From the NCBI RefSeq assembly GCF_000024345.1, contig NC_013729.1:6510001-6574000 (forward strand): DNA of 64,000 bases, read 5' to 3'. Positions 15,405-24,786 of this stretch are shown piece by piece (position 1 is the first letter of the stretch; the number at the start of each line of letters is the position of its first letter). The position numbers and the translations under genes are program-made. Source of the DNA: Kribbella flavida DSM 17836 (lineage in GTDB: Bacteria > Actinomycetota > Actinomycetes > Propionibacteriales > Kribbellaceae). The notes under the pieces are model-generated. The model saw nothing but the letters and a program-made list of their open reading frames with translations. It ran no database searches and was not told the DNA's origin.

Positions 15405-16298
15405 TCAGGCGGGGGCGCCGAGCTTGCCCAGCGCGACCGCGACCCGGCCGTCGGCCTCGGCCAGTGCCTCCCGGGCGGCGCTGACCGGGCTGCCGGTCAG
15501 CAGGTGCACCAGAGCCGGCTTGAGCTCGCCGTCGGAGTCGGCCAGCGCGGCGGCGCAGGCGTCCGCGTCGGCGCCGGTGGCCTCGGCCAGGATCCGCAGC
15601 ATCCGGCCGCGCAGCTTGTTGTTGGTGGCAACCATGTCGACCATCAGGTTCGACCAGGTCCGGCCGAGCTTGATCATCAGCGTGGTGGAGAACGCGTTCA
15701 GGATCATCTTCTGCGCGGTGCCGGCCTTCAGCCGGGTGGACCCCGCGATGACCTCCGGCCCGGTGTCCGCGGCGATCAGCACGTCGGCCAGGGGCGCGAG
15801 CGGGGCGTCCGGGTTCGAGGTGACCAGCGCCGTGGTGGCGCCGACCGACCGGGCCTGCCGCAACGCGCCCGCCACGTACGGCGTACTGCCGGAGGCGGCC
15901 AGACCGATCACCACGTCCAGCCCGGTGACGGCGGCCGCGTCGGCCGCGCCGCCTTCCTCGGAGTCCTCCACGTTCTCGACCGCGCGCAGCAGCGCGGGCA
16001 TGCCGCCGGCGTGGTGCGCGACCACCAGGTCGTCCGGCGCGTGGAACGTCGGCAGCAGCTCGGCGGCGTCCAGCACCGCCAGCCGGCCGGACGTGCCGGC
16101 CCCGAAGTAGTGGACCCGGCCCCCGTTCCGGACGGCGTCCACGGCGGCATCCACGATCCGGGCCAGCTCCGGCACGACGGCACCGACCGCGCCCGCGACC
16201 CGGGCGTCCTCCGCGTTGACCATCCGGAGGATCTCGAGGGTGCCCACCGCATCGATCGCGAGCGTCCGGGGGTTGCGCTGCTCCGTGGGTGTGATCAC
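15405..16298 (-). CDS. murQ: N-acetylmuramic acid 6-phosphate etherase
   Basis: The protein has 297 residues, typical for MurQ, with one SIS domain. HYFGAGTSGRLAVLDAAE near residue 64 and the GLAASGSTPYV segment form the sugar-phosphate site; KAGTAQKMILNAFST is another MurQ signature. It cleaves the lactyl ether of MurNAc-6-phosphate to give GlcNAc-6-phosphate and D-lactate in cell-wall recycling. The start is GTG 16298, 31 bases after the regulator gene. It is the last gene of the salvage operon. A CCGCC-TCA-GGCGG hairpin straddles its stop codon. Confidence 0.96.
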   Translation of the reverse strand: MITPTEQRNPRTLAIDAVGTLEILRMVNAEDARVAGAVGAVVPELARIVDAAVDAVRNGGRVHYFGAGTSGRLAVLDAAELLPTFHAPDDLVVAHHAGGMPALLRAVENVEDSEEGGAADAAAVTGLDVVIGLAASGSTPYVAGALRQARSVGATTALVTSNPDAPLAPLADVLIAADTGPEVIAGSTRLKAGTAQKMILNAFSTTLMIKLGRTWSNLMVDMVATNNKLRGRMLRILAEATGADADACAAALADSDGELKPALVHLLTGSPVSAAREALAEADGRVAVALGKLGAPA

Positions 16299-16329
16299 GC
16301 TACGATGTTAGTTTTCTACTGAACATTTT

Positions 16330-17232
16330 TCAATTCTGTTGATCGTTGACAGAACTCTTCATCCGATGCCCGCGGACCGCGCTGGCGGTTTCCTCGAGTG
16401 CCTTGCGGGCGTCCGGCAGCACCGACTGGGCCACTCCGATGAACAGGCAGTCGATCACCATCAGCTGCGCGATCCGGCTGGACATCGCGCCGGACCGGTA
16501 CGTCGTCTCGCGGGCGGCGGTGGTCAGCACCAGGTCCGCGGCGTGCGCGAGCGGCGAGCGCGGGAAGTTCGTCACCGCGACCGTGGTGGCACCGTGCCGG
16601 GCCGCCTCCTCCAGCGCCTCGATCACCTCGACGGTGGTGCCGGTGTGCGAGATCCCGATCGCGACGTCGCCGTCGCCGAGCAGGGCCGCGCTGGTCAGCG
16701 CCACGTGCACGTCGGACCACGCGAACGCGACCCGGCGGATCCGGTGCAGCTTCTGCTGCAGGTCGAGCGCCACGAAGGCGCTCGCCCCGGAGCCGTACAG
16801 GTCGACGCGCGGCGCCTTGGCGACCGCGTCGACGACCTGGGCCAGCGTGTCCACGTCGAGCTGCTGGGCGGTCTCGCGGACCGCCCGCTCGTCGGCGAAG
16901 GCGACTTTGCCGACCACGTCGGCCAGCGAGTCGTCCGGCTCGATGTCACCCCCGACCTCGGGTCGGACGTTCTCCTGCGCCGACTGGGCCGCCAGTTGCA
17001 GGCGGAGCTGCGGATAGCCCGGGACGCCGACCTGCTTGCAGAACCGGATGACCGTGGTCTCCGAGGTGGACGCCACCTCGGCCAGTTCGGAGATCGTCAT
17101 CGCCGCCACTCCGCCCGGGTCCGCGAGGACCGCGTTCGCCACCCGCTGCTCGGCCGGGGCCAGCGCGGGCATCACCGCGCGGACCCGGACCAGCAGCGGC
17201 CCCGTGGGTTCTGGAGAGGTCATCGAAGTCAT
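16330..17232 (-). CDS. RpiR/MurR family transcriptional regulator
   Basis: The protein has 300 residues when started at ATG 17232; a 19-residue upstream extension is rejected as it adds no domain residues. It has an N-terminal RpiR helix-turn-helix (TISELAEVASTSETTVIRFC, residues about 45-65) and a C-terminal SIS domain with YGSGASAFVALDLQQKL and SHTGTTVEVIEAL. It probably senses MurNAc-6-phosphate or GlcNAc-6-phosphate and controls the operon it sits in. A palindrome of the RpiR type lies before the first operon gene (24787-24799). Confidence 0.92.
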   Translation of the reverse strand: MTSMTSPEPTGPLLVRVRAVMPALAPAEQRVANAVLADPGGVAAMTISELAEVASTSETTVIRFCKQVGVPGYPQLRLQLAAQSAQENVRPEVGGDIEPDDSLADVVGKVAFADERAVRETAQQLDVDTLAQVVDAVAKAPRVDLYGSGASAFVALDLQQKLHRIRRVAFAWSDVHVALTSAALLGDGDVAIGISHTGTTVEVIEALEEAARHGATTVAVTNFPRSPLAHAADLVLTTAARETTYRSGAMSSRIAQLMVIDCLFIGVAQSVLPDARKALEETASAVRGHRMKSSVNDQQN

Positions 17233-17267
17233 GACGCCACGGTACGGCGAATGAGCACCGAGCGGGG

Positions 17268-18995
17268 TCACCGACGCGAAAGTCTCCAACCTGACGCGGT
17301 GAAGGCTTCCGGACTGCGTTCGCCGTTGAAGATCACCTGGTGGCCGTCGGTGATCTTCACCCCGTCCACGAACACCCCCCGGCCCTGGTAGAGCGCGTCG
17401 GAGGCGTACCGCCAGCGGATCGTCTGGTCACCGCCGGCCAGGTCGGCCGACGCCTGGTGCCAGTGCCGGTCGCCGGACCCGCTGATCGTGCCGTCGGTGT
17501 CGACCACCGATCCCCGGTCCACCAGCGAGAACGGGACCTTCGTCCAGGTGACCCCGTCGGTCGAGGACTCCAGGTACAGCAGGTCGGTGTCCTCGGTGTC
17601 GACGAACAGGTCGAAGGCCAGCTTCGCCCCGCCCGCGGGAGCCGCGACCGGCAGCGCGAGCGTCGACGTACTGGCGTCGGTGGTGCCCGAGAACCAGGCG
17701 TCCTTGCCGTGCCGCGGCGCAACGCCGAGCGACAGCGCCAGCCCCTGCGCAACCGCCCGCCGGGCCGGGTTGTTGCTGCCCCAGTTACGGCTCGGGTGCA
17801 CCCGGTTGGTGAGCAGGATCGCGAACGAGCGGGAGTCGAAGTCGATCACCAGCGACGTGCCGGTGTACCCGGTGTGCCCGGCCGTGCGCGGCCCGGACAG
17901 CCCGGCCATGTACCAGCGCTGGTTCAGCTCGAAGCCGAGCCCGTGGTCGTTGCCCGGGAACGCCTGGGTGAAGTTGGTGATCATCGCGGTGACGGAGCTT
18001 TCCTTGAGGATCCGGGCGTGCCGGTAGCTGCCGCCGTTCAGGAAGGCCTGCGCCAGCACGGCCAGGTCGTCCGCGGTGCTGAACACCCCGGCGTGCCCGG
18101 CGACACCGTCGAGCGACCAGGCGTTCTCGTCGTGCACCGAACCCCAGACCATGCCGCGGGCCGGCGCGCTCTGGAACTCCGTGGCCGCGATCCGCGCCTT
18201 CTTCCTCGGGTCCGGGTTGTAGCCGGTGTCGCGCATCTGCAGCGGCTTGGTGATGCCGTCGGCCACCAACTTGTCCAGCGTCTTGCCGCTGACCCGGTGG
18301 GCGACCTCGCCGAGCGCGATCAGGTTGAGGTCGGAGTACAGGTACCGCGTACCGGCCGGGCTGGTCGGCTTCGCGGTCAGCGCCATCCGCAGCCGCAAGG
18401 CCGGAGTCGGCTGGCCGCTCCACAACGGCAGCCAGGACGGCAGGCCGGTGGTGTGGGTGAGCGCCTGCCGGACGGTGATCGCCGCCTTGCCGTTCTCGGC
18501 GAACTCCGGCACGTACGTCGCGATCGGGGCGTCGAGGTCGACCCGGCCCTTCTCGACCTGCTGTATCACCACGATCGAGGTGAACAGCTTCGACACCGAC
18601 GCCAGGTCGAAGATGGTGTCGGTACGCATCGGGATCTGCTGGTCGGCCGGCAGCTCGGTGCCGGCGCCGTCGGCGTACTTCACCGCCAGCCCGGTCGCCT
18701 CCCGGGTGACCACCTTGCCGTCGTGACCGAGCAGCGTGACGGCTCCGGCGTACAGCGGCTTGGCGGTGCCGTTGGGCCTGGTCCAGCCCTCGACCTGGGC
18801 GAGCGCGGCGTCGATCGGCGCGGGGTCGAGGCCTGCCTTGGCCGGGGTCGTGTCGCGCAGCAGGGTGTTCTTCGAGGCGTAGCCCTCGAAGGGGCGGTCG
18901 AAGCGTCCGGCGGTTCGGTTGCTGTCAGCAACTGCAGGGGTAGCCATGGTGAGGATCAGGGTAGCGACCGCCGCGGTCGCTGCCGCTCGCCTCAT
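17268..18995 (-). CDS. Secreted serine beta-lactamase-fold hydrolase with C-terminal beta-sandwich domain
   Basis: The protein has 575 residues and a signal peptide (residues 1-22, cleavage after PAVA). The penicillin-binding/beta-lactamase class C domain has the SVSKLFT nucleophile motif, YSDLN as the Tyr motif and HTGYTG in place of KTG. About 150 C-terminal residues form a separate, probably beta-rich, module (from about 435, with ESSTDGVTWTKVP). The ATG overlaps the namZ stop as ATGA. Relatives next to NagZ/NamZ in Bacillus (YbbE) suggest a cell-wall peptidase or esterase rather than drug resistance. Confidence 0.88.
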   Translation of the reverse strand: MRRAAATAAVATLILTMATPAVADSNRTAGRFDRPFEGYASKNTLLRDTTPAKAGLDPAPIDAALAQVEGWTRPNGTAKPLYAGAVTLLGHDGKVVTREATGLAVKYADGAGTELPADQQIPMRTDTIFDLASVSKLFTSIVVIQQVEKGRVDLDAPIATYVPEFAENGKAAITVRQALTHTTGLPSWLPLWSGQPTPALRLRMALTAKPTSPAGTRYLYSDLNLIALGEVAHRVSGKTLDKLVADGITKPLQMRDTGYNPDPRKKARIAATEFQSAPARGMVWGSVHDENAWSLDGVAGHAGVFSTADDLAVLAQAFLNGGSYRHARILKESSVTAMITNFTQAFPGNDHGLGFELNQRWYMAGLSGPRTAGHTGYTGTSLVIDFDSRSFAILLTNRVHPSRNWGSNNPARRAVAQGLALSLGVAPRHGKDAWFSGTTDASTSTLALPVAAPAGGAKLAFDLFVDTEDTDLLYLESSTDGVTWTKVPFSLVDRGSVVDTDGTISGSGDRHWHQASADLAGGDQTIRWRYASDALYQGRGVFVDGVKITDGHQVIFNGERSPEAFTASGWRLSRR

Positions 18996-20284
18996 CGGTT
19001 GCCGCCCTTGTAGAGCAGGTACTGGGCCCGGCGCGCGTTCCACGCGGCGACGTCCGGCTGCCAGGCCGCGACGATCTGCTCGGCCGACGCCCCGGCGGTG
19101 AACATCGTCCGGAACCGGTCCGAGCCGGTCAGCAGGTCGATCCACCGGCCGGGCGGGTTCTCCGCCCGCCAGGCGAAGTCCGGGTACAGCCGCTTGGCCT
19201 CGATCATCATGTGGGTGGCCGCCAGGATCGGCTCGACGCGTTCGGGATCGGTGATGTGCACCTGGACGCCACCGCACAGCTTGTTGGCGTTCTTGCTGAT
19301 CAACGGGTTGAAGTAGGCCTCGCGGAACTCGATGCCCGGCACGTTCTTGGTCCGCAGCGCCTCGGCCCAGCGGTAGTCGACGTACGGCGCGCCGATCAGC
19401 TCGAACGGCCGGGTGGTGCCGCGGCCCTCGGACATGTTGGTCGCCTCGAACAGGCAGGTGCCGGGGTAGAGCAGGGCGGTGTCGGGCGTCGGCATGTTCG
19501 GGCTCGGCAGCACCCAGGGCAGGCCGGTCTCGGCGAACAGCTGGTCGCGCTTCCAGCCCTCGACCTCGATCACCTGGAGGTCCTGCACCACGGGGCCGCC
19601 GGTGTCGAGCGCCAGGTACTCGGCGTTGAAGAGCCGGGCCAGCTCGCCGACCGTCATGCCGTGCTGCTGGATGATCTCCTCCTTGCCCACGCCGGAGGTG
19701 TACCCGGGCAGCATCATCGTGCCGTCGGCCGAGCCGCCGACCGGGTTCGGCCGGTCCAGCACGACGAACTTCAGGCCGCTCTTCGCGGCCGCCACCATCG
19801 CCTCGTACATCGACCAGATGTAGGTGTAGAACCGGACCCCGACGTCCTGGATGTCGAAGACCACCGTCTCCACGCCGGCCTTGGCGTAGATGGTCTGCAG
19901 CTTGGCCGCGTTCGCGCCGTACGCGTCGTACACCATGATCCCGGTCCGCTTGTCGACGTGGTCGCCTTCGGCGCTGCCGGCCTGCGCGCTGCCGCGGAAC
20001 CCGTGCTCGGGACCGAACGCAGCGACGACGTTGACCTTGCCGGAGGCGTGCATGGCGTCGACGATGTGGCTCAGGTCGTTCAGGATGCCGGTCGGGTTGC
20101 TGTACACCCCGACCCGCTGGCCGGCCAGCGGGTCCCAGCCGGAGTCGGCCAGGACCTGCGCGCCGGTCCGCACCTTGCGCTTCTTCGCCGGGTCAGGGGT
20201 GGCCTGGGCGGCGGTGGCCCCGAGCAGCGGCGCGGCGCCGACGGCACCTGCGCCGGCCAGGAAACTACGACGTCCTACGGTCAT
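18992..20284 (-). CDS. namZ: Exo-beta-N-acetylmuramidase NamZ (DUF1343), Tat-exported
   Basis: The protein has 430 residues. The N-terminus GRRSFLAGAGAVGAAPLLG is a Tat signal. Hallmark segments of DUF1343 are GPEHGFRG near residue 92, FDIQDVGVRFYTYIWSM, DRPNPVGG and PSPNMPTPDTALLYPG. NamZ (B. subtilis YbbC) releases MurNAc from the non-reducing end of peptidoglycan glycans and works with NagZ. The start overlaps the preceding stop as ATGA. The Gly-Glu-His in the EHGFRG region fits the proposed active site. Confidence 0.93.
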   Translation of the reverse strand: MTVGRRSFLAGAGAVGAAPLLGATAAQATPDPAKKRKVRTGAQVLADSGWDPLAGQRVGVYSNPTGILNDLSHIVDAMHASGKVNVVAAFGPEHGFRGSAQAGSAEGDHVDKRTGIMVYDAYGANAAKLQTIYAKAGVETVVFDIQDVGVRFYTYIWSMYEAMVAAAKSGLKFVVLDRPNPVGGSADGTMMLPGYTSGVGKEEIIQQHGMTVGELARLFNAEYLALDTGGPVVQDLQVIEVEGWKRDQLFAETGLPWVLPSPNMPTPDTALLYPGTCLFEATNMSEGRGTTRPFELIGAPYVDYRWAEALRTKNVPGIEFREAYFNPLISKNANKLCGGVQVHITDPERVEPILAATHMMIEAKRLYPDFAWRAENPPGRWIDLLTGSDRFRTMFTAGASAEQIVAAWQPDVAAWNARRAQYLLYKGGNR

Positions 20285-21162
20285 GGGTGGACCTCCGATC
20301 CACGGGCGAGCGCCAGGTCGGCCACGACGGGCCGGTGATCGCTCGCGGCAAGAAGAGCAGGGGAAGCCGGTACTTCGGCGCGGAGGACTCCGACGCCGTC
20401 GGACACGGTGATGTAGTCGATGCGTTTGACCGGCGTCGCCGCCGGATAGGTCAACGGGTTGCCCGTGGTGATCGGCGCCGCGGTCCAGGCGTCGGTCATC
20501 GCAGGCCAGAGCCGGGCCAGCTCGGCCGCCTGCGGTTCGGCGTTGAGGTCACCGACCAGGACCTGGTTGGCCCCCGCCGGGTCGTCGGCCAGGATCTTCA
20601 GCGTCTCGTCCACCTCGGTCCGCCGCAGCGACGGGTCGGCCCGGTAGTCCAGGTGGGTGACGTAGAAGTGCAGGCGGGCACCCTTGGCCTGGACGACCGC
20701 CTCCAGGAAGCCCGGCATCGGCGTCGGGCCGGCACCGGGATCCTGGGTCGACAGCCGGGTCAGGTTGTGGTTCTGCACCTCGAGGATCGGCGCCTTCGAC
20801 AGCACCGCGAGCCCGTACTGCCGCCGGGGCTCACCGGCCCGCAGCGGGTCGAAGTCGTAGATCGGGGCGAAGCCGGCGCGCATCCCGAGCCGCTGCGCGA
20901 GCTCGGACACCAGGTCACGCCACTGCGAGCGCTCGCTCCAGTGCACGTCGACCTCTTGCAGGCCGATCACGTCGGCGTCCAGTGCCCGCAGCGTGGTCTC
21001 GGTCCGGTCCAGGTCGAACACGTTGTCGTGCCCGGCGCCGGCGTGGATGTTGTACGTCGCCACCCGCAGCGGCACCGGCGGAGCGTTGCCGTCGGCAACT
21101 GCCGGGGTGACTCCGGTCAGCAGGGTGAGCGCGGCGACCAGGACCGCCAGTTTCCTCACCAT
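20281..21162 (-). CDS. Secreted endonuclease/exonuclease/phosphatase (EEP) family protein, copy 1
   Basis: The protein has 293 residues with a signal peptide ending near residue 23 (PAVADG). EEP metal-site motifs are visible: TYNIHAG, IGLQEVDVHWSERSQW, HLDYRAD, GDLNAEP and the C-terminal SDHRPVVADL. Such enzymes hydrolyse phosphodiesters of nucleic acids, phospholipids or sugar phosphates. It lies between nagZ and namZ genes with overlapping starts, so it is part of the cell-wall salvage operon, yet no role there is known. ATG 21162 is chosen; GTG 21159 would give a GTGA overlap instead. Confidence 0.88.
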   Translation of the reverse strand: MVRKLAVLVAALTLLTGVTPAVADGNAPPVPLRVATYNIHAGAGHDNVFDLDRTETTLRALDADVIGLQEVDVHWSERSQWRDLVSELAQRLGMRAGFAPIYDFDPLRAGEPRRQYGLAVLSKAPILEVQNHNLTRLSTQDPGAGPTPMPGFLEAVVQAKGARLHFYVTHLDYRADPSLRRTEVDETLKILADDPAGANQVLVGDLNAEPQAAELARLWPAMTDAWTAAPITTGNPLTYPAATPVKRIDYITVSDGVGVLRAEVPASPALLAASDHRPVVADLALARGSEVHP

Positions 21163-22955
21163 GTCAGCCCGTGCCCGAACGGATAGAGCTTCGTCGCCGG
21201 CGACCCGGCGACCGGGACGTCGACCGGCAGCTTGCCGGCCGGCTTGAGCTCGCCGTACAGCACCTTGGCGAGCGACTCCATCGACACGTCGGCGTACGAG
21301 TAGGTGGCCAGGTACGTCGGCGCGGCGGTGAAGTAGGCGATGTCGTACGGGTCGCGCACGGCGACCACGATCACCGGCTTGCCGGTCGCGAGCAGGTCCT
21401 TGACCAGCTTCTGCTGCTTGCCCTGCTTGTCGGTGACCGCGGTGTCCCAGGCCTTCATGGTCAGGACGACGGTCAGGTCGTTGGCGCGCGCAGCCGCGAC
21501 CGCACCGGCGATCGCGGTGTCCGACGGCGTCGCACCGGTCTGTCGCACGGTCGTCGTGGCACCGCGCGCGGTCAACCGGTTGGCGAGTGTCTGGGTGGTG
21601 GACACGCCGTACCCGGTCACCAGCACCTTGCGCGGACCAGCACTCAGCGGCAGCAGACCCGCCTCGTTCTTCACCACTGTCGTGGTCCGGTCGGCGATGC
21701 GTTGCGCGGCCGCGTAGTGCTCGGGCGTTCCGACCACCGACGGCACGGCCGCGACGTCGACCATCGGGTCGGCGACGACACCGTTGAGGTGCTTCAGCCG
21801 CAGGACCCGGTAGACGCTCTGGTCGAGCCGCTTCTCGGTGATCCGGCCGGACCGGACCGCCGCCAGCACGGCGTTGTAGGCGACGTCCATCGCCGGCGAC
21901 ATCAGCAACTGGTCGCAGCCGGCTTCGAGCGCGCGCACCGCCACCTCGGCGTCGCCGTACTTCTGCCGGACGCCGGCCATCGCGAGCGAGTCGGTGATCA
22001 CCACGCCGTCGTAACCGAGCTGTTCGCGCAGGATGCCGGTCAGAATCGGCTTGCTCAGCGTGGCGGGCTCGCCGGACGGATCCAGCGACGGCACCACGAT
22101 GTGCGCGGTCATGATCGAGTCGATCCCGGCCTCGATCGCGGCCTCGAACGGCGGCGCGTCGATCGTGTTCCACTGCTCGCGGGTGTGGTTGATCGTCGGC
22201 AGCGACGTGTGGCTGTCGTCGACGGTGTCACCGTGCCCCGGGAAGTGCTTCGCGCACGAGGCGATGCCGCCGCCGCCCTCCAGCCCGGTCACCTGGGCCG
22301 CGGTCAGGTCGGCGACCAGCGTGGGGTCGGACGAGAACGAACGCACCCCGATCACCGGGTTGAGCGCGTTCACGTTGACGTCGGCCACCGGCGCGTAGGC
22401 CTGGTTGACGCCCACCGCCCGCAGCTCCGCCCCGGCGATCGCCGCGGCCTCCCGGGCGTCGGCCGTACTGCGGCCCGCCCCGAGCGCCATCGCGCCCGGG
22501 AACTGGGTGGCCGGCGGACCGACCCGGAACACGACGCCGTGCTCCTGGTCGGTGCTGATCAGCAGCGGGACCGAGACCTTGTCACCGACGGCGAGCGAGG
22601 CCTGCTGCAGCCCGTTCGACAGCGCGGCGATCTGCGGCGGGTTGGCGACCGAGTCGGTCCAGGCGAAGTAGATGACGCCGCCCAGCTTGTACTTGGCCAC
22701 CACCTCCGCCGGCGTCGCGACGCCGTACGCCGTGACGTTGCGCCGGTCGGCGGTCTGCGCGGTGGCGCCGTAGGCGTAGGTGACGAAAAGCTGGCCGACC
22801 TTCTCCTCCAGCGTCATCCGCGCCAGCGTCGCGGTGGCCCAGCCGTGGGCACGGCCAGGGTTCGAGGCGGCGGCGACACCGGGCCGGAGCCCGGCCGCAC
22901 CGGCAACAGCCGCTGCAGCCAGGCCCAGGACGGTACGCCGGGTCGGACGGCTCAC
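21156..22955 (-). CDS. nagZ: Secreted beta-N-acetylglucosaminidase, GH3 NagZ type, copy 1 (Tat signal)
   Basis: The protein has 599 residues. A twin-arginine signal (PTRRTVLGLAAAAVAG) precedes the GH3 domain. KHFPGHGDTVDDSHTSLP near residue 260 holds the Asp-x-His acid/base dyad typical of NagZ, and VVITDSLAM holds the nucleophile Asp. About 200 C-terminal residues form the second, Rossmann-like domain seen in long Bacillus-type NagZ. It should remove GlcNAc from muropeptide glycans outside the membrane. The GTG start overlaps the stop of its upstream paralog as GTGA. Confidence 0.93.
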   Translation of the reverse strand: MSRPTRRTVLGLAAAAVAGAAGLRPGVAAASNPGRAHGWATATLARMTLEEKVGQLFVTYAYGATAQTADRRNVTAYGVATPAEVVAKYKLGGVIYFAWTDSVANPPQIAALSNGLQQASLAVGDKVSVPLLISTDQEHGVVFRVGPPATQFPGAMALGAGRSTADAREAAAIAGAELRAVGVNQAYAPVADVNVNALNPVIGVRSFSSDPTLVADLTAAQVTGLEGGGGIASCAKHFPGHGDTVDDSHTSLPTINHTREQWNTIDAPPFEAAIEAGIDSIMTAHIVVPSLDPSGEPATLSKPILTGILREQLGYDGVVITDSLAMAGVRQKYGDAEVAVRALEAGCDQLLMSPAMDVAYNAVLAAVRSGRITEKRLDQSVYRVLRLKHLNGVVADPMVDVAAVPSVVGTPEHYAAAQRIADRTTTVVKNEAGLLPLSAGPRKVLVTGYGVSTTQTLANRLTARGATTTVRQTGATPSDTAIAGAVAAARANDLTVVLTMKAWDTAVTDKQGKQQKLVKDLLATGKPVIVVAVRDPYDIAYFTAAPTYLATYSYADVSMESLAKVLYGELKPAGKLPVDVPVAGSPATKLYPFGHGLTW

Positions 22956-24772
22956 CAGGACAACCCGTGGCCGAACGGGTACAGCGCAGTGGCCGGCTGA
23001 CCCGCGACCGGGATGTCGACCGGGAGCTTGCCGGCCGGCGCGATCTCGCCGTACAGGACCTTGGTCAGCGACTCCATCGAGACCGCCTGGTAGCCGTAGG
23101 TGGCCACGTAGGTCGGCGCCTGGTCGAAGTAGGCGATGTCGTACGGGTCGCGGACGGCGACGACGATCACGGTCTTGCCGGTGGCGAGCAGGTCCTTGAC
23201 CAGCTTCTGCTGCTTGGCCAGCTTGTCGGTGACCCTGGTGTCCCAGGCCTTCTGGGTCAGCACGACCGTGACGTCGTTGGCCTGCGCCTTGGCGACCGCG
23301 TCGGCGATCGCGGCGTCGGTCGGTGCCGCGCCGGTCTGCGCGACGGTCGTGGTCGCGCCTCGCTTGGTGAGGCTGTTGGCCAGCGCCTGGGTGGTGTTGA
23401 CGCCCCAGCCGGTGACGAGCACCTTGCGGGCCTGGTTGCTGAGCGGCAGCGTGTTCGCGTTGTTCTTGACCAGGGTGATGCTCTTGTCGACGATGCGCTG
23501 CGCCGTGGCCAGGTGGTCCGGCGTACCGACCGTGGTGGCGACCTTGGCCGGGTCGACGAACGGGTGGAACAGCACGCCCTTCTTCAGCTTCAGCAGCAGG
23601 ATGCGCATCAGGCTCTCGTCGATCCGGCGCTCGCTGATCCGGCCCGACTTCACCGCGTCCACGACGGCCCGGAACTGCACGTCCGGCGCGGGCGGCAGCA
23701 GCAGCTGGTCGACGCCGGCCTCGATCGCGCGGACCGCCACCTCGGCGTCGCCGTACTTGGCCCGGACCGCCGCCATCTCCAGCGCGTCGGTGATGATCAG
23801 GCCCTTGAAGCCGAGCTCCTTGCGCAGCACACCGGTCATGATCGGCTTGCTCAGCGTGGCCGGGTCACCGGACGGGTCCAGCGACGGGATCACGATGTGG
23901 GCGGTCATGATCGAGTCGATGCCGGCCTTGATCGCGGCCTTGAACGGCGGCGCGTCGATCGTGTTCCACTGCTCGCGGGTGTGGTTGATCGTCGGCAGCG
24001 ACGTGTGGCTGTCGTCGACGGTGTCACCGTGGCCCGGGAAGTGCTTCGCGGTGGCGATGATGCCGGCGTCCTTCTGGTAGCCCTGCACCTGCGCGACCGT
24101 CAGGTCCGACACCAGCTGCGGGTCCGACGAGAAGGAGCGGACGCCGATCACCGGGTTGAGCGCGTTCACGTTGACGTCGGCGACCGGGGCGTAGTCCTGC
24201 CGGATGCCCATCGCCTTCAGCTCGCGCCCGGTGATGCCGGCCGCGGTCCGGGCGTCGGCCGTACTACGGGCCGCGCCGTGCGCCATGTTGCCGCCGAACT
24301 GGGTGGCGGGCGGCCCGATCCGGACCACGACGCCCTGCTCCTGGTCGGTGGCGATCGTCATCGGCACCCGGATGCCGGTGCTGGTGGCCACCGTCTGCAG
24401 CTGGTTGGAGTACGTCGCCAGCTGGGTCGGGTTCTGCACGTTGTCGCGGGCGTTGAAGTAGATCCAGCCGCCCGGCTTGTACTTCGCGACCACCTCGGCC
24501 GGCGTCGCGACGCCGTACAGGTTGGTGTTGCGCTGGTCGGGCTTGTGCGCGTCCGGCCCGTAGCCGAACAGCACGAACATCTGCCCGATCTTCTCCTCCA
24601 GCGACATGCCCTTCATCGCGGTGGCGACCTGCTGCAGTGACGTGATCGGCGGCTGGCCCTTCGGTTCGGGCGGTGGCGCGGCGACCGCGGCGGCCGGGAC
24701 CAGCGCGGCCACGGTGGCGACAGCGGTCGCAGAGGCGAGAGTGGTGAGAACAGAGCGGCGCAACGCGGACAT
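22952..24772 (-). CDS. nagZ: Secreted beta-N-acetylglucosaminidase, GH3 NagZ type, copy 2 (Sec signal, first operon gene)
   Basis: The protein has 606 residues from ATG 24772, which has a GAGGGG ribosome site; a longer frame with 21 extra residues is rejected. The signal peptide is of Sec type (RRSVLTTLASATAVATVAAL, cleavage near AVAA). It keeps the same dyad motif KHFPGHGDTVDDSHTSLP and nucleophile segment LIITDALEM. It is collinear with the next gene over the whole length, so this is a tandem duplication with different export routes. It is the first gene of the salvage operon. Confidence 0.93.
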   Translation of the reverse strand: MSALRRSVLTTLASATAVATVAALVPAAAVAAPPPEPKGQPPITSLQQVATAMKGMSLEEKIGQMFVLFGYGPDAHKPDQRNTNLYGVATPAEVVAKYKPGGWIYFNARDNVQNPTQLATYSNQLQTVATSTGIRVPMTIATDQEQGVVVRIGPPATQFGGNMAHGAARSTADARTAAGITGRELKAMGIRQDYAPVADVNVNALNPVIGVRSFSSDPQLVSDLTVAQVQGYQKDAGIIATAKHFPGHGDTVDDSHTSLPTINHTREQWNTIDAPPFKAAIKAGIDSIMTAHIVIPSLDPSGDPATLSKPIMTGVLRKELGFKGLIITDALEMAAVRAKYGDAEVAVRAIEAGVDQLLLPPAPDVQFRAVVDAVKSGRISERRIDESLMRILLLKLKKGVLFHPFVDPAKVATTVGTPDHLATAQRIVDKSITLVKNNANTLPLSNQARKVLVTGWGVNTTQALANSLTKRGATTTVAQTGAAPTDAAIADAVAKAQANDVTVVLTQKAWDTRVTDKLAKQQKLVKDLLATGKTVIVVAVRDPYDIAYFDQAPTYVATYGYQAVSMESLTKVLYGEIAPAGKLPVDIPVAGQPATALYPFGHGLSW

Positions 24773-24786
24773 GACCGACCCCTCAG

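Noticed and set aside
16320-16332. TGAA-N5-TTCA near the murR stop as a second MurR operator
   Set aside because: Only four-base arms, inside the operon and overlapping a stop codon; too weak to list as a site.
17233-17289. Longer start for the RpiR/MurR regulator
   Set aside because: It would overlap the end of the beta-lactamase-fold gene and adds nothing to the helix-turn-helix domain.
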